A stretch of DNA of 64,000 bases, taken from contig NC_089854.1 in assembly GCF_036373705.1 (NCBI RefSeq), positions 25,557,225 through 25,621,224 on the forward strand, given 5' to 3'. Source of the stretch: Amia ocellicauda. Lineage: Eukaryota; Chordata; Actinopteri; Amiiformes; Amiidae. The notes below the pieces were generated by a model. It worked only from the letters and a program-made list of their open reading frames with translations. It was not told the origin of the DNA and searched no databases. Below, in pieces: positions 48,101 to 58,775 of this stretch. Numbering within the stretch: the stretch's first letter is position 1; each line of letters opens with the position of its first letter. The translations under genes were made by a program, and so were the position numbers.

Positions 48101-49003
48101 CTGAACTTTCCTGCTTCTGAATACATCAGCAACGTCTTGTACACAGAGGCTTTACTAGGTATCAGGAGAGGAAAACCTGGGATGTTAACAAAACAGTCAT
48201 TTTGTTTCTAGTCTCTTCCTACTTTTACTGTTTTATAAAAAAAAATGTTAGAAATCTAGAAATACAAATATAATGTGATAATAAAAGATCAGCAAAATTT
48301 GGTAGTTTCTAGCAGATTTTAAATTACATTAAATTTTAATTTTAAATTAAACAAAGCAAACATTGTTCTTTTCCTTCATGACTTAGTGGTTTATGATGGT
48401 AAAATCTGTCATGCTTTCATTTTCAACAGTACTACCCAAATGTAATTATAACTCATCTTGCTTTTATTTGATCTGTATGTTGACATTATATTTCAGTTCA
48501 CTTAACCTACATGTTTTAAATAACCACAACATGCAAAACAGTGGTATATTAAGGAATGTAACTCGTGGTATTTTGCTTGTTTTTCAGTGTCCCCTCCTCG
48601 CTCTGCCATTCTTGATTGTCATCATGTCAACAACATCGACTACACTGTAGTGAATGAAATCAGGGACCTGCTTCGCCAGTTCGACCTCAGAGGAGTCTGT
48701 CTAGTTTTCTCTGGGTTATCGGTAAGCTTGTTTAATTTAAAATAAAATAGTTCCAGAAAAAGTCTGTCTGTTCTGAAATATATGGGATGTTATTTTAGGA
48801 TTCACCCAAGACGCCCATAGTCTCACCGTGAAATAATTTAATGGTTAGACCACCACCCTCTTGGGAAAGACTCAATGGCTTTCTTTTGGGTCTAGATTGC
48901 GGTTCTGGAGGTCCTGCTGGCCGCCGAGCTGCCGGGCCTGAGACACATGGACAGCGTGGATGCCGCCCTGCAGTCTCTCTCTGGAAACAAAGCCTTCAAT
49001 TAA
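42200..49003 (+). CDS. slc26a11: SLC26A11 sulfate/anion transporter
   Basis: SulP/SLC26 membrane transporter of sulfate and chloride; the mammalian protein is found in lysosomal and plasma membranes. Fifteen coding exons: 42200-42448, 42784-42976, 43462-43547, 44700-44779, 45419-45561, 45772-45950, 46264-46336, 46439-46489, 46825-46885, 47032-47087, 47262-47402, 47836-47963, 48059-48158, 48588-48721, 48896-49003. All phases agree and give 593 residues (human 606). The SulP signature spans exons 1-2 (VLAYAEVAGLPVQ then YGLYSAF). Hydrophobic segments continue through exon 12, and the last three exons form a STAS domain (DVLVVALDNGLNFPASEY; CHHVNNIDYTVV). The first ATG in good context was chosen as start. 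No frameshift was seen. The intron at 43548-44699 holds nothing recognisable. Confidence 0.96.
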
Positions 49004-50575
49004 CACCGCAGAGTCTCCACACCCATGGATGTGTGGTGTCCGATTACTGCCCTCCTCTGTAGCTGGGATGGACAGCTCCTGTCCTGATGGGCCATAGGGG
49101 TCTTTTTCTTGGTTTGCAAGTCAGGTGTTCATTACTTCATGATCTGGATAAGAAGTCCAGTTGCCTGCTCTTTCCAGGATTTTATCAATTGCTCATTGAT
49201 AGGTATGTCTAAAACCTGGCAGGATCCTGCCTTTGGGGACTGAAATTGCCCATCCCTGCAGCAAAGCGTTCTCTTGCCACCTTTATAAGAGCAACCAGTT
49301 TCCAGTTGGTTCACATTCTTTGAACCTTTTGATTCTAATGTTCATCTCTTTGAAGCACAAAATTAATTAAAACAAAGAAAGACAAAGGAGTTAAAAGTTT
49401 ACCTCCGATCAGATTTCTGTTCTTGGGAGCATGCGTTGCACAAGTAAAATGAGTCGTCACTTTATAGTTGTTTTCGTTAAAACATTTAATGTTTTTTTCA
49501 AGCTAATCATTGCATTGATTCAGATTTAAAGTTAATTTAGGGGTCAGATATATTAAGTAAATATGATGGTATACCTTAAGTATGGTGTTGCAACAGCCCA
49601 AGATTAAATTGCAAGTCAATTCTTATTTCCACACATGCAGCATTGCAATTAATTGTGAATCACATTCTTACAAGAGTAAATCTGCAACACAAACCTCATC
49701 TGAGTCACATTCACTTACTCAGTTTAATGTCAACAGAACTAAACCTTTTAGAGGAACTGGATCAGAGCAAACCTCTTCTAACAAGGTATGAAGGATTGAC
49801 ATTTCTGTAGGACCTAGGCAAATGCCCTTTGGATTAAAAATATAATGTATATTATACACATGGTGCTGGCTGAATACAGAAGACAATAACATCCACTGTT
49901 AACATTTCAACTAAATATCTATTGTGACACCACACGATTGATTTGAAGACGCACTACATTGAAATATTTCACATTTCTTTTTGTGAATATTGTTGTACAT
50001 CTTTGGGAAACTGATCAGTGGTACATGTAGTTTTGTTTGTGGATTAATTGTTAGAATATGCTTTGGAAAGTAATTTCCATATAGAACAAAAAGCAAGATA
50101 CTTGTTAGAAGGTTTAATTTAAACTTTTAGAGGTTATGACTAGCATAGAAAACTTATTTTTATACTATGTATGTTTTATGGTAAGATTTTTAAAGTTGCT
50201 AGCAATGAATGTACTACAAACTGACCAAAAGGCCATTTACATTCTACTTTCTTTAAACAAACAAAACAAAAAAACATTAATAAGCATTAATAAGTGTAAT
50301 ATTGTACATCAAGATTGCTTTGTCATCACTGCAAAAACCCAGTGCTAGAAAACTGTATTAGGGACATTCTCAGTGCAGTGATGTTGTATGAGACAGTGCT
50401 TGCAGAGTATAACTTAATTGCTGGGGTTATTCATTAATGGGATATTTCTATTGCACTATAAGAATATTTTTCTTGTTAAATGTCTGACAAATATAATATT
50501 ACATTATATATATCAGATGCACTCAATTACAACTGACAACTGTGTTTTGTATAATAAAAATCTTTATTTTAATAC
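49004..50575 (+). other. slc26a11: 3' untranslated region of slc26a11
   Basis: About 1.57 kb after the stop codon, ending just past AATAAA at 50553-50558. AT-rich with no ORF of note. The extent is inferred from that signal. Confidence 0.55.
50553..50558 (+). terminator. slc26a11: polyadenylation signal (slc26a11)
   Basis: AATAAA followed by T-rich sequence. It is a clear candidate for the transcript end. Confidence 0.55.
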
Positions 50576-51441
50576 TGACTGATTTTGTATTATTATTATT
50601 TTTTTAATTGAATGTATTGAATAATACAAAAACAAATCCTACAATGTTATTACTCTACACCAGTGGTGTATGGCAGGGGGTCCCCACGACCAGGATTGAG
50701 AACTAGTGCTCTACATAGATTAAACCAATTTAAAAGATTAAATACAGAAAGTTTTAAAACTATGGGTATGTATGTTTTTTCATTTTGCAATCACAAGGTT
50801 GTTATACAAATGAGTCATAGGAACAAGAAAAGGAAGTGATTAAAGAAGAGATGAGAAGTGTTGACTGTAACCATGGACAAGTATGTGTGAGCCGGCTGCA
50901 GCCCTTAATTCCAATAGTTTTCTTATTGCCCAAATGTCACTATTAATGTGTATTTACAGCTTTCATTTTATAAGCCAGTGTATATTTGTATGTAAATATG
51001 ATGCAATAGGAACAAAACACATTATTTGCCAAAGAGGTGCTAACAGTTGCTCATGACAAAGCATAGTTATTTTTCGGTACTAAATTTGACGGAGACAATT
51101 CCGGGGCACGCATCTCGTGGTCGGGCACCTGTATAACCACTCCAAAAATTAGCACTGTGTTTGAGACAAAACTCTGGGGAGGGGAGTATAAAGTGACTGT
51201 TTTAAAGCAGTAGGGAATACCCTTGGATAAAATCACATTTCCAATTTGGCTGCTACAGTTCCTACAACTTGGCACTTCATACACCCCAACTACTGCGCCA
51301 CTGCTGCTCTAGCCTACTTAAAAACAAAAAAAGCCTTGAACTTTTAGACTATCCTAAGTTAAAATACTGGCTTGTATGTACAAATTGAGGAAGTTATAGA
51401 ATATATACATTATGACAAAACGTTTTTTTATCAAAAAGTAT
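50576..51441. other. slc26a11-TRIM intergenic region
   Basis: Convergent 3' ends face each other here. No gene or repeat was recognised. Confidence 0.65.
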
Positions 51442-51447
51442 TTTATT
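51442..51447 (-). terminator. polyadenylation signal candidate (TRIM gene)
   Basis: AATAAA on the minus strand about 600 bases past the TRIM stop codon. Confidence 0.4.
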
Positions 51448-52049
51448 CAAGAAATTAACATTCACCTTGCTTAATCCTATCAATACTAAAACTAAACTAA
51501 AACTAGTGGAAAATGAAACTTAAACATTTGGTCTACGGTGTGTATTTTTAAATGGAACACTACATATATACTGCAGTTTTATTTTTAGTAGACTCACACC
51601 CTATATTTTTCTGGGGTCCAAACTTCAAAATAATTTCTTCCCATATTGTGCTACAAGCAGGTAAATAGCTTAAAAAATATAAATTGCCCGAGACTGAAGC
51701 AGTAATCTTTTTAAGATCTCCAGCAGAATGAAAATCAGGAGACCCTCATAGACTGGAGTTGTGAAATCTGATTTGTTAGGATCGTTAAAGTGCTATTCAT
51801 CTGAAATGAGTAGGATCAGAACAGATGCCACCAGGCTGTCCGTCCCACTCTTCAGGGTTAGAATTACATTATGAAAGGTTTTCTTTCATAGAGCTACATG
51901 GTGTTTCAGAGTAGATTCCCTTCACTACTAGTTCAGCGATTGATGCTTTAACTACTTTCTACACAGACCTAATAAGAACACTTAGCTTGTGCTTGAAATT
52001 GAGTCATGAAACCCAGTTGTGATAACGACAGGCCCAACCTCCACTTTTC

Positions 52050-54858
52050 TCAGCCGATTGTCATCTTATTCTCGGGCTCTCTTAGCCACACGGCGGGGTA
52101 CACGGGCTCAGAGAACACAGCCTCGTACTTGTACCACAGAGTCGCCCTGCTGTCCGAGATGGAGAAGAAAGACACAATCCCCAGGTCACAGTCCAAGAAC
52201 ACTCCCACCTTCTCGGGACACTGCTGTGACACATGATACATCTCCCCATCGTGAGAGGTGAAAAGCCCCTGACTGGGACTCTGTAATACAGCAATTGCCT
52301 CTTCATCTTCCTCCTTCCTCAGCCTGTGCCATTTGACGCACCAAGACTTGTTGTCCTTGCCCAGAGTTCTGTAGCAGTCTGTGTTGCTCTTGTATGTCAC
52401 GCCAACTGCCCAGTTACTGTTCCCTGTGGGAGGGGTCACTTCCCAGTAGTGCTGGCCCCTGCTGAAGCTCTGGGAGCACAAAACCCTGAAGCCCATCTCC
52501 ATATCAATCACGTAATCCTTCCAGGTCAGCAATCCACTGTGCTCAACTGTTGCCATACGGCTGTCCTCCGAGAGAAGAACTGAAGCGCTGGCTGTGCTGG
52601 GGTCGAAGGTCACCCCACAGGCATCTGGAAAATAGGGTTTAAAATGGAAAAAACTATTAACATTATTTCCTGTCAATTTATAAGCATCCTGCAGAAGTAT
52701 AGACAATATCAGATTTATTTTCAAAAGCAAAGATAGAACATTTGATTACCAAAAAATCTCCATCTAGTGTTTTAACATGTACATTATTTATATTACAAAG
52801 TATAAAGTAACCAGAGAAAGACAGGATCAGTAGGATCAAAACGTCATCCGGGAAACTTACATTTCAGCAGCTTTCTCCTGGGCTTTCGCAATTTGCCAAC
52901 AAAACAAAAGTCCTCTGGGCTTCCGTCTATTGTAAAACAATGTATACAAAGTTTCCATTGTTGCATCATTTTAATGCATAACCAAGGTTATTTATAAAGC
53001 AATATTTATAGCAGGTTTGAGATTTGATCTACCGATATGAATACTTTATCAGTCGAGTGGTTTAGAACTCAAAACCTCTGAATGGAAGAGAATTTGTATG
53101 ATAGTTCACAGCTCCAAATATAAAATCTCTCTGATGCATTTCTAATGACTTTCCAGAGGTGTTTCTAATGGAGTTTGATACTGTCACTGTGTCTAATTCT
53201 AGCTGCAGTTGCTATATTGCATCTTGGAATGTATACTTTTTCTCTGATTTCAAACTTGCCGGTTTCCTGTTCCTCCTTCTGCTGTAAGACTGTCTGCAAC
53301 TGTGCCGTCAGGCTGGTGTGAAGGGCTGTCAGATCAGCAGCGATCTTCTCAAAGGCCCGGCCATTCAGCTTGATGTCATGCTTGGGTATCTGCCCAGTCT
53401 CGTATAATGGGGGCACCAGCACCTGATTCTGAAACCAGTGTAGTTTTGGTTTTAGTTCATGCTTTTCATGACCACCATTTCAGTCACAAATGTGTCAAAG
53501 CTGGACCCCTTGTCCACAACTTACTTGAAGGAATTTGAAAGGGTCATCCTCATAGAGCTGTACTTCAATCTCTTCTTCAACATCATCTAAGGCCTGTATG
53601 TCACTCCTGAGCTGCTCCTGGATCTTGGAGACTTGGTTTAAAGCTGCCACTTCCTCCATCTCTATAAGCCTGGTGGCTTTCTGCAGTGCATTATTGATAG
53701 TGTCTTTCAGAGCCTCAAAATGCTTGCTTAAATCCATCTTAATCTTATCAGCAGCCACCTGTGGGTTTGGAAAAAATAAAACATTTTTAATCTCTTCTAT
53801 CACTGATGGCATAATGGTTAATTTGGTTTCTCTTCTAATTATAATCTAATTGTTCTTCTTGTGTTGCATGATTCTTATGGTGTGGTCTCTGGCACCATCA
53901 ATCAGAAGGAGTGAGTAATGTTTTTCATTATTTTGAAACATAAGATTTATAAGGGTCTTAAAAAAGTATATAATTACAATTTAAAAAAACAACATCAGTA
54001 CTGCTGTATCTTACCCTTGTTTCCTCTTCTGTGTCTTCCAGCACGCAAATAGCTTCTTGGATGTTTTCTTTGCCTTCTTCAATTGCTTTCAATTTCTTTT
54101 TATATTCAACCTGAAAATAGAAAGTCGGAAAATAAAGGGCCTCTGAAGAGACTTTTCTGTTTTCTAGGCATAAAACTATGTGGGTTTGGCAGTGCTTTGT
54201 AATGGGAGTTAAATTATTGCAACCTGTACAACATGTCTGCTGTGCGAGGCTGAGAGTGGGCATTGCTCACCTCCTTGGCCTCACGAATCTCCTTCACAGT
54301 CGGGGTGGGACACTTTCGGTGCTTCACCAAACACAGGCTGCAGATGGGAGTCCAGTGTTTCTTGCAGAAAAATTCCAGCAGCTTCCCGTGCGTCCTACAG
54401 AGCATCTCCTGCATGTTGCACACAGGGCTGCGGAGCCAGTGCTGCTTCAGAGCTGTGCTCTGAAGGTGAGGCTGCAGGTGAACGTCACAAAAGGAGGCCA
54501 GGCAGTTCATGCAGGACTGGGTGGCTTTTAGCTTCTTGCCTGTGCAGATGTCACATGGTACATCATCCTCCTCAGCCACCATAGAGGATGAGGTGTCTCC
54601 TTTGCTCTTCATCACGTGGTCGATCATGGAGCAGAGCATGGTGTTTGATGAAAGGAGAGGGAAGCTAAAAAATTGTTTCCTGCAGTGTGGGCAGGGGTAT
54701 GGGGCTATCCTTTTCATCCAGTAGGTCTTAATGCACGTCTTGCAGAAGTTGTGCCCACAAGGTATTGTCACTGGTTTTCGCACCAGGTCCTGGCAGATTG
54801 GGCATTTCAGTTCATCTTCTGGCAGGATCAGTGCAATGGGAGAAATCATGGAAGCCAT
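52050..54858 (-). CDS. TRIM-family E3 ubiquitin ligase (RING, B-boxes, coiled coil, PRY-SPRY; TRIM25-like)
   Basis: Probable cytoplasmic E3 ligase of the TRIM class with a SPRY domain, often antiviral in fish. Exon 1, 54858-54271: C3HC4 RING (C19, C22, C34, H36, C39, C42, C56, C59), then B-box 1 (CDICTGKKLKATQSC) and B-box 2 (CRTHGKLLEFFCKKHW). Exon 2, 54110-54015 (96 bp), and exon 3, 53758-53525 (234 bp), encode the coiled coil with the exon sizes usual for the family. Exon 4, about 53428-53237, extends the helical region. A short exon, about 52926-52861, encodes FCFVGKLRKPRRKLLK and leads to the PRY-SPRY exon 52624-52050 (YACGVTFDPSTA, LTWKDY, TGNSNWAVGV; TGA). The join between exon 4 and the short exon is unresolved: the best donors and acceptors do not share a phase, so a small exon may be missing. 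Which TRIM this is cannot be named; finTRIM and TRIM25-like genes are both possible. Confidence 0.85.
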
Positions 54859-54865
54859 CCTTTAG

Positions 54866-54867
<2 letters not shown>

Positions 54868-54938
<71 letters not shown>
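54868..54938. repeat. (TA)n microsatellite next to the TRIM start codon
   Basis: About 35 TA units begin nine bases upstream of the TRIM ATG (at 54858, minus strand). This is either the 5' UTR or the end of an intron, with an AG just before the ATG. Confidence 0.95.
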
Positions 54939-54943
<5 letters not shown>

Positions 54944-56299
54944 TACTCATTAATCAAGGGAACTATACAATGATTTTAACAATAGTAAGAGCAGATTCGT
55001 CTTTTTACACGGAAGCGTTCTTGTCTTGTCTGAAACTGGAGTAAATCTTGGTGCCTGTTCTTAACAGCAGGGTCTATGTCAACTATGTTGGAAAACGAAT
55101 ACCTACTGATACATTTCCAGACCACATCAAAGACCCCTTAATCTGTAACAAAAACTTGAATAATTGAAAATATACACTGTACTCCCTGAACATCGTTATG
55201 GGGAAGAGTATTACACTGCATTGAACAAGTTTATTGGTCTACCTGGATTTTTTGTCGTAAATTATATATATTATTACATTGACCTATCTAAATAAATACT
55301 GTTTTTAGGTTTTGGGGGATTTATAAGTTACTTCGAAAATGTGCAGGCCTGTAGCTCCAAAGGTCCAGGACTGAGTATTACAGATATACAGCAAAACAAT
55401 GATGTAATACACTGGGTGTCTTTAGAAGCTGCTGAGTCACAGTAAACATTGAAGAGCTAATCTTCATCCAGCCCCTAGTGCCTGGGACTTCCTGGGAAAC
55501 CCGACTCTTGTTGTTCAATGAAAGAGTGATTACAGGAACAGGCACAATTGACTGAGTGGGGTACAAACACAGCTGGAAAAAATAATAAAGTTAGGTAAAG
55601 ACAAGAGACTGTACTCTCCTTATCTCCCATTTAATGAACTATAGGCATGTAAAAACCAAAACAACAACAAAATCGATTGTGATAATTTCAGGCAACTTAT
55701 CCTGCATTTAACATCTAACCTATGAATTCATGTCTATAATCAATAAGAGCTCAGCAGATACAGGACTTCTATTGCATAATTATGCTGCCTTAATGTCCAC
55801 ACAAAACTCTGGTCTAATCTTAAACTGGAGATAAACTGCATTGTTCTTGCTATCCCGGGATAGACTGGGCTCTGTTTAAGTACAGCAGTGACTCTTAATT
55901 GGTAATATATACTCATTTAACCAGAATCACACAGAACATGACACACACATAAGTTGCAAGTGTTAATTCTCGAATGCGCAATTCACTGAAAAACAATTGC
56001 AGTAATGCGGAATAAGAAGAAAACAATCCTATCAAAACCCCCGAGCTACTCGCTAGTAATGAAAATATTCGAAAAGTGTATTTAAAAAGTTACGCAACAA
56101 TGTTTCAGTTCAGACTGCGGTGCAGCGCCTGCCTAGTTTGGTCTAATCCGTATCTTCCCCACACACTGGTGCAGCCTCCCACTGCACACTATTGCCACAG
56201 AAGGGTTATCAATATGCATAGCTGTGGCATATTTGCCTATTAAATACATTCAAAGTAGCATAACATATAATATGAACTTACACAACACAGAAGGGGAGA
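54939..56299. other. TRIM-rnf213 divergent intergenic region
   Basis: Probably holds the TRIM promoter and any TRIM 5' UTR exon. GAGAAACGAGACT at about 56295-56307 resembles an IRF site. No TATA box or reading frame of note was found. Confidence 0.5.
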
Positions 56300-56549
56300 A
56301 ACGAGACTGAGTCACGGGCAGATGCGCCGGTGTGGACGGAAATGCCCCTCTGTGGCGAGCTCTGTCAATAACCCGGCGGCGGCGGCGCTAACGCACAGGC
56401 CTGTGACGTCCAGAAAGAGAAAGCCCGGCGCTGTGCTGACGCCCTTCCACAGAAACGAAACTTTTGCCTGCGTTTTATTTGCATGCCTGTGCGGAGCTGA
56501 TAGCGCCGGCTTTCTCCGGGCCGCTGTCGTGAGAGAAATAGCTGCAGAG
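56300..56549 (+). promoter_or_regulatory. rnf213: rnf213 promoter and non-coding first exon
   Basis: A GC- and CpG-rich island in AT-rich surroundings, ending at a donor GTAAGT at 56550. It contains GAAAGAGAAA (56413-56422), a match to the ISRE form GAAANNGAAA, and AGAAACGAAACT (56451-56462), which contains the IRF core AANNGAAA. A near-CRE TGACGTC lies at 56404-56410. The TRIM gene is transcribed the other way from about 1.4 kb to the left. The assignment as exon 1 rests on position, base composition and the donor. Confidence 0.6.
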
Positions 56550-56671
56550 GTAAGTGAACACGCAGCATGTGTTTTAACATGTATCAGAGCCTCACTAATT
56601 CGCATACGTCTATCTATCTAGGGCTGAAATTGCTATTAAGTGACATGTTGTGCCGCTGCCAAAACGTACAG

Positions 56672-56675
<4 letters not shown>

Positions 56676-56703
<28 letters not shown>
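56676..56703. repeat. (TA)n microsatellite
   Basis: About 14 TA units in rnf213 intron 1. Confidence 0.9.
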
Positions 56704-56707
<4 letters not shown>

Positions 56708-57143
56708 AATGTTTACATTGTATTTTTCTTTTCATACTCGAAACTTAACCAACTTAAGTCGTGTTTCCCCTGGTAGGAATATGGCCTTCTAACGCTCGTT
56801 TGCTTGCTAAATTGCTGTGCTAATTAATTTGTTGAGACATGTATTAGAAATGCGCCACATTGACATGCCTGGACGAGGTCACACGAACTTTGTTTTCGTG
56901 CTACAAACGTTGCGTCTTTGATTACATTCGGATACGGATACATGAGCATCAGGAATGGGAGATCTGTAACAAAGTGTGTTATCGTCTAAACACGTCAAAT
57001 CTATTCTGGTTATTTACAGTACACAGTGCATGGTGATACTGTGAAGTTTTGCATTCAGAGTTGACTGCATACACACATTATGGGAAGTACTGTAGGCAGA
57101 AGTTCACGTTATATCATAGAGCAGGAAGTGCACGGCATTGTTT

Positions 57144-57343
57144 GGAGGTGTGTTCTGGGGCATGCTGCATTGTGATTGGTTTAGGAGGTGTGCGCTGGGG
57201 CATGCTGCATTGTGATTGGTTTAGGAGGTGTGCGCTGGGGCATGCCGCATTGTGATTGGTTTAGGAGGTGTGCGCTGGGGCATGCCGCATTGTGATTGGG
57301 TGGGAAGTGTGTTCAAGGGCAGGTCGCATTGTGATTGGGCACT
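57144..57343. repeat. 40-bp tandem repeat, five units, each with an ATTGG (CCAAT) box
   Basis: Units start at 57144, 57184, 57224, 57264 and 57304; the first four are nearly identical and the fifth is diverged. Each carries TGCATTGTGATTGG or a variant, so an inverted CCAAT box recurs every 40 bases. A sixth GTGATTGG follows at about 57364. It lies about 600 bases inside rnf213 intron 1. Confidence 0.93.
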
Positions 57344-58732
57344 TTTTCGGATGTCCCTTTCGTGTGATTGGAAGGCAGCTGCGGACGGAGCAGGCGTGTG
57401 AAATGTATGCCAACAACACAGGTAGCATTGCGAGGCGAGACCGCTGCACCCGTCTGTAATGATATCACAAGTAACGGGCATGCATGTGTTATAATAGGAC
57501 GCATGTATGACTTAAGAGGTAGTTTGCAGTGTTTGATGTTAGTACCACAGTCACAACAATCTTGATATAACGTTATCATATTGGTTATAATAACAGCACA
57601 TATTTAAATGTTGTTAATTCAGATATTCTAGTTAAAATGAATATCTGTAGGTGATCCACTACCTCTTTAACTATATGGATGTAATTGTTTTGTAGTAAAG
57701 AGACATTAACAGATGCGCATCTTAAGAGTTTTGTAGTTATTTGCCAGTCTTTTCAAGATCATTATGTTGTAAAGGTTCTTGAATTGTGCAAGTCATTGTA
57801 TCTTGAATTGCATTGTTAAAATGTACTGTTTCAAAAAACCTGAGAGAAAATAGAAGAAACCCGAGAAGAAATAGTAGATCTCCAGATTACAATAAAAAGT
57901 GGAACAACAAAAAGATGGGCTCTGTTTTGCAAGGCAGTTCAGATGGTGGCGGAGGCATGAAAGCCTTGAAGATATCTCTGTGATGGTTGGAGTGTCTTTT
58001 TTCAGTCTTTTCAAAGTCCCTCTTACACCATAAACTATGTGTATAGCTGAGTTAATTGGGGCCTGCTGGACTTTCAACCTTAAACAAGTTACAAGCAAAT
58101 ACAAGTAATGGCTGCTGAATACACACCTCAGTTTGTTTTTCCATGCTGGCATTTGAAGCTTCTCCATTGAAGTAATACATATTTTCAGTTCTCACAGCAT
58201 TCTCTTAGGATTTACTCAACTGAAATGCATTGGTCAGTCTAGCTGTCCCAGCACAGCCTAACATTAATATTCAGTTGTTTTGTTATATGCTAAGATTGAA
58301 TAATTTACAGAGACGTTTGAGATGATCCTGTCTGAGCTACAATGTTAAGGCCTAGGTTCTGTGTTTTGGAGTTTAGTTATTATAGGGCATGCAGAATGAT
58401 TTATCATGGTCTCTCTCCCTCTCTCTCTCTCAGTTCAGTCTGCCTGTGTTATTCATTTTTATCATCCACATTAAGGACCGGTGATATGAAGAATAAATTG
58501 TTATCCATTAGAAAAACACAACACAAATTTCTTAAGGTGAGTCAGCACAGAATGAATAGCCTATTTCACTATGAATTACTGAGCATAGTTGGAGGGACAG
58601 TATCTGGCACTTATTGCCAAAATACTGAAAAAGGAGAATAGAAAGTGAAAGCCACTTTTTAGCACTCGATTGTCAGCCATCTTATCCTTTCAAGGAAATT
58701 GCAACTTAATGATGATTTTCTTTTCTTCTCAG
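57344..58732 (+). other. rnf213 intron 1, right part
   Basis: Nothing recognised beyond the 40-bp repeat array to the left. It ends with the pyrimidine-rich acceptor at 58731-58732. Confidence 0.75.
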
Positions 58733-58775
58733 ACACCGTTCTGAGACAGTTGCATTAAACCTGAACGATTGAAAG

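Noticed and set aside
52326-52583. 85-residue plus-strand frame
   Set aside because: Antisense shadow of the TRIM PRY-SPRY exon.
56312-56621. Frames of 97-99 residues on both strands over the rnf213 promoter
   Set aside because: GC-rich chance frames in the CpG-rich region; neither shows codon bias or a known motif.
57144-57343. Regular repeats that could be taken for a CRISPR array
   Set aside because: Units are contiguous with no unique spacers, in a vertebrate intron; this is a minisatellite.
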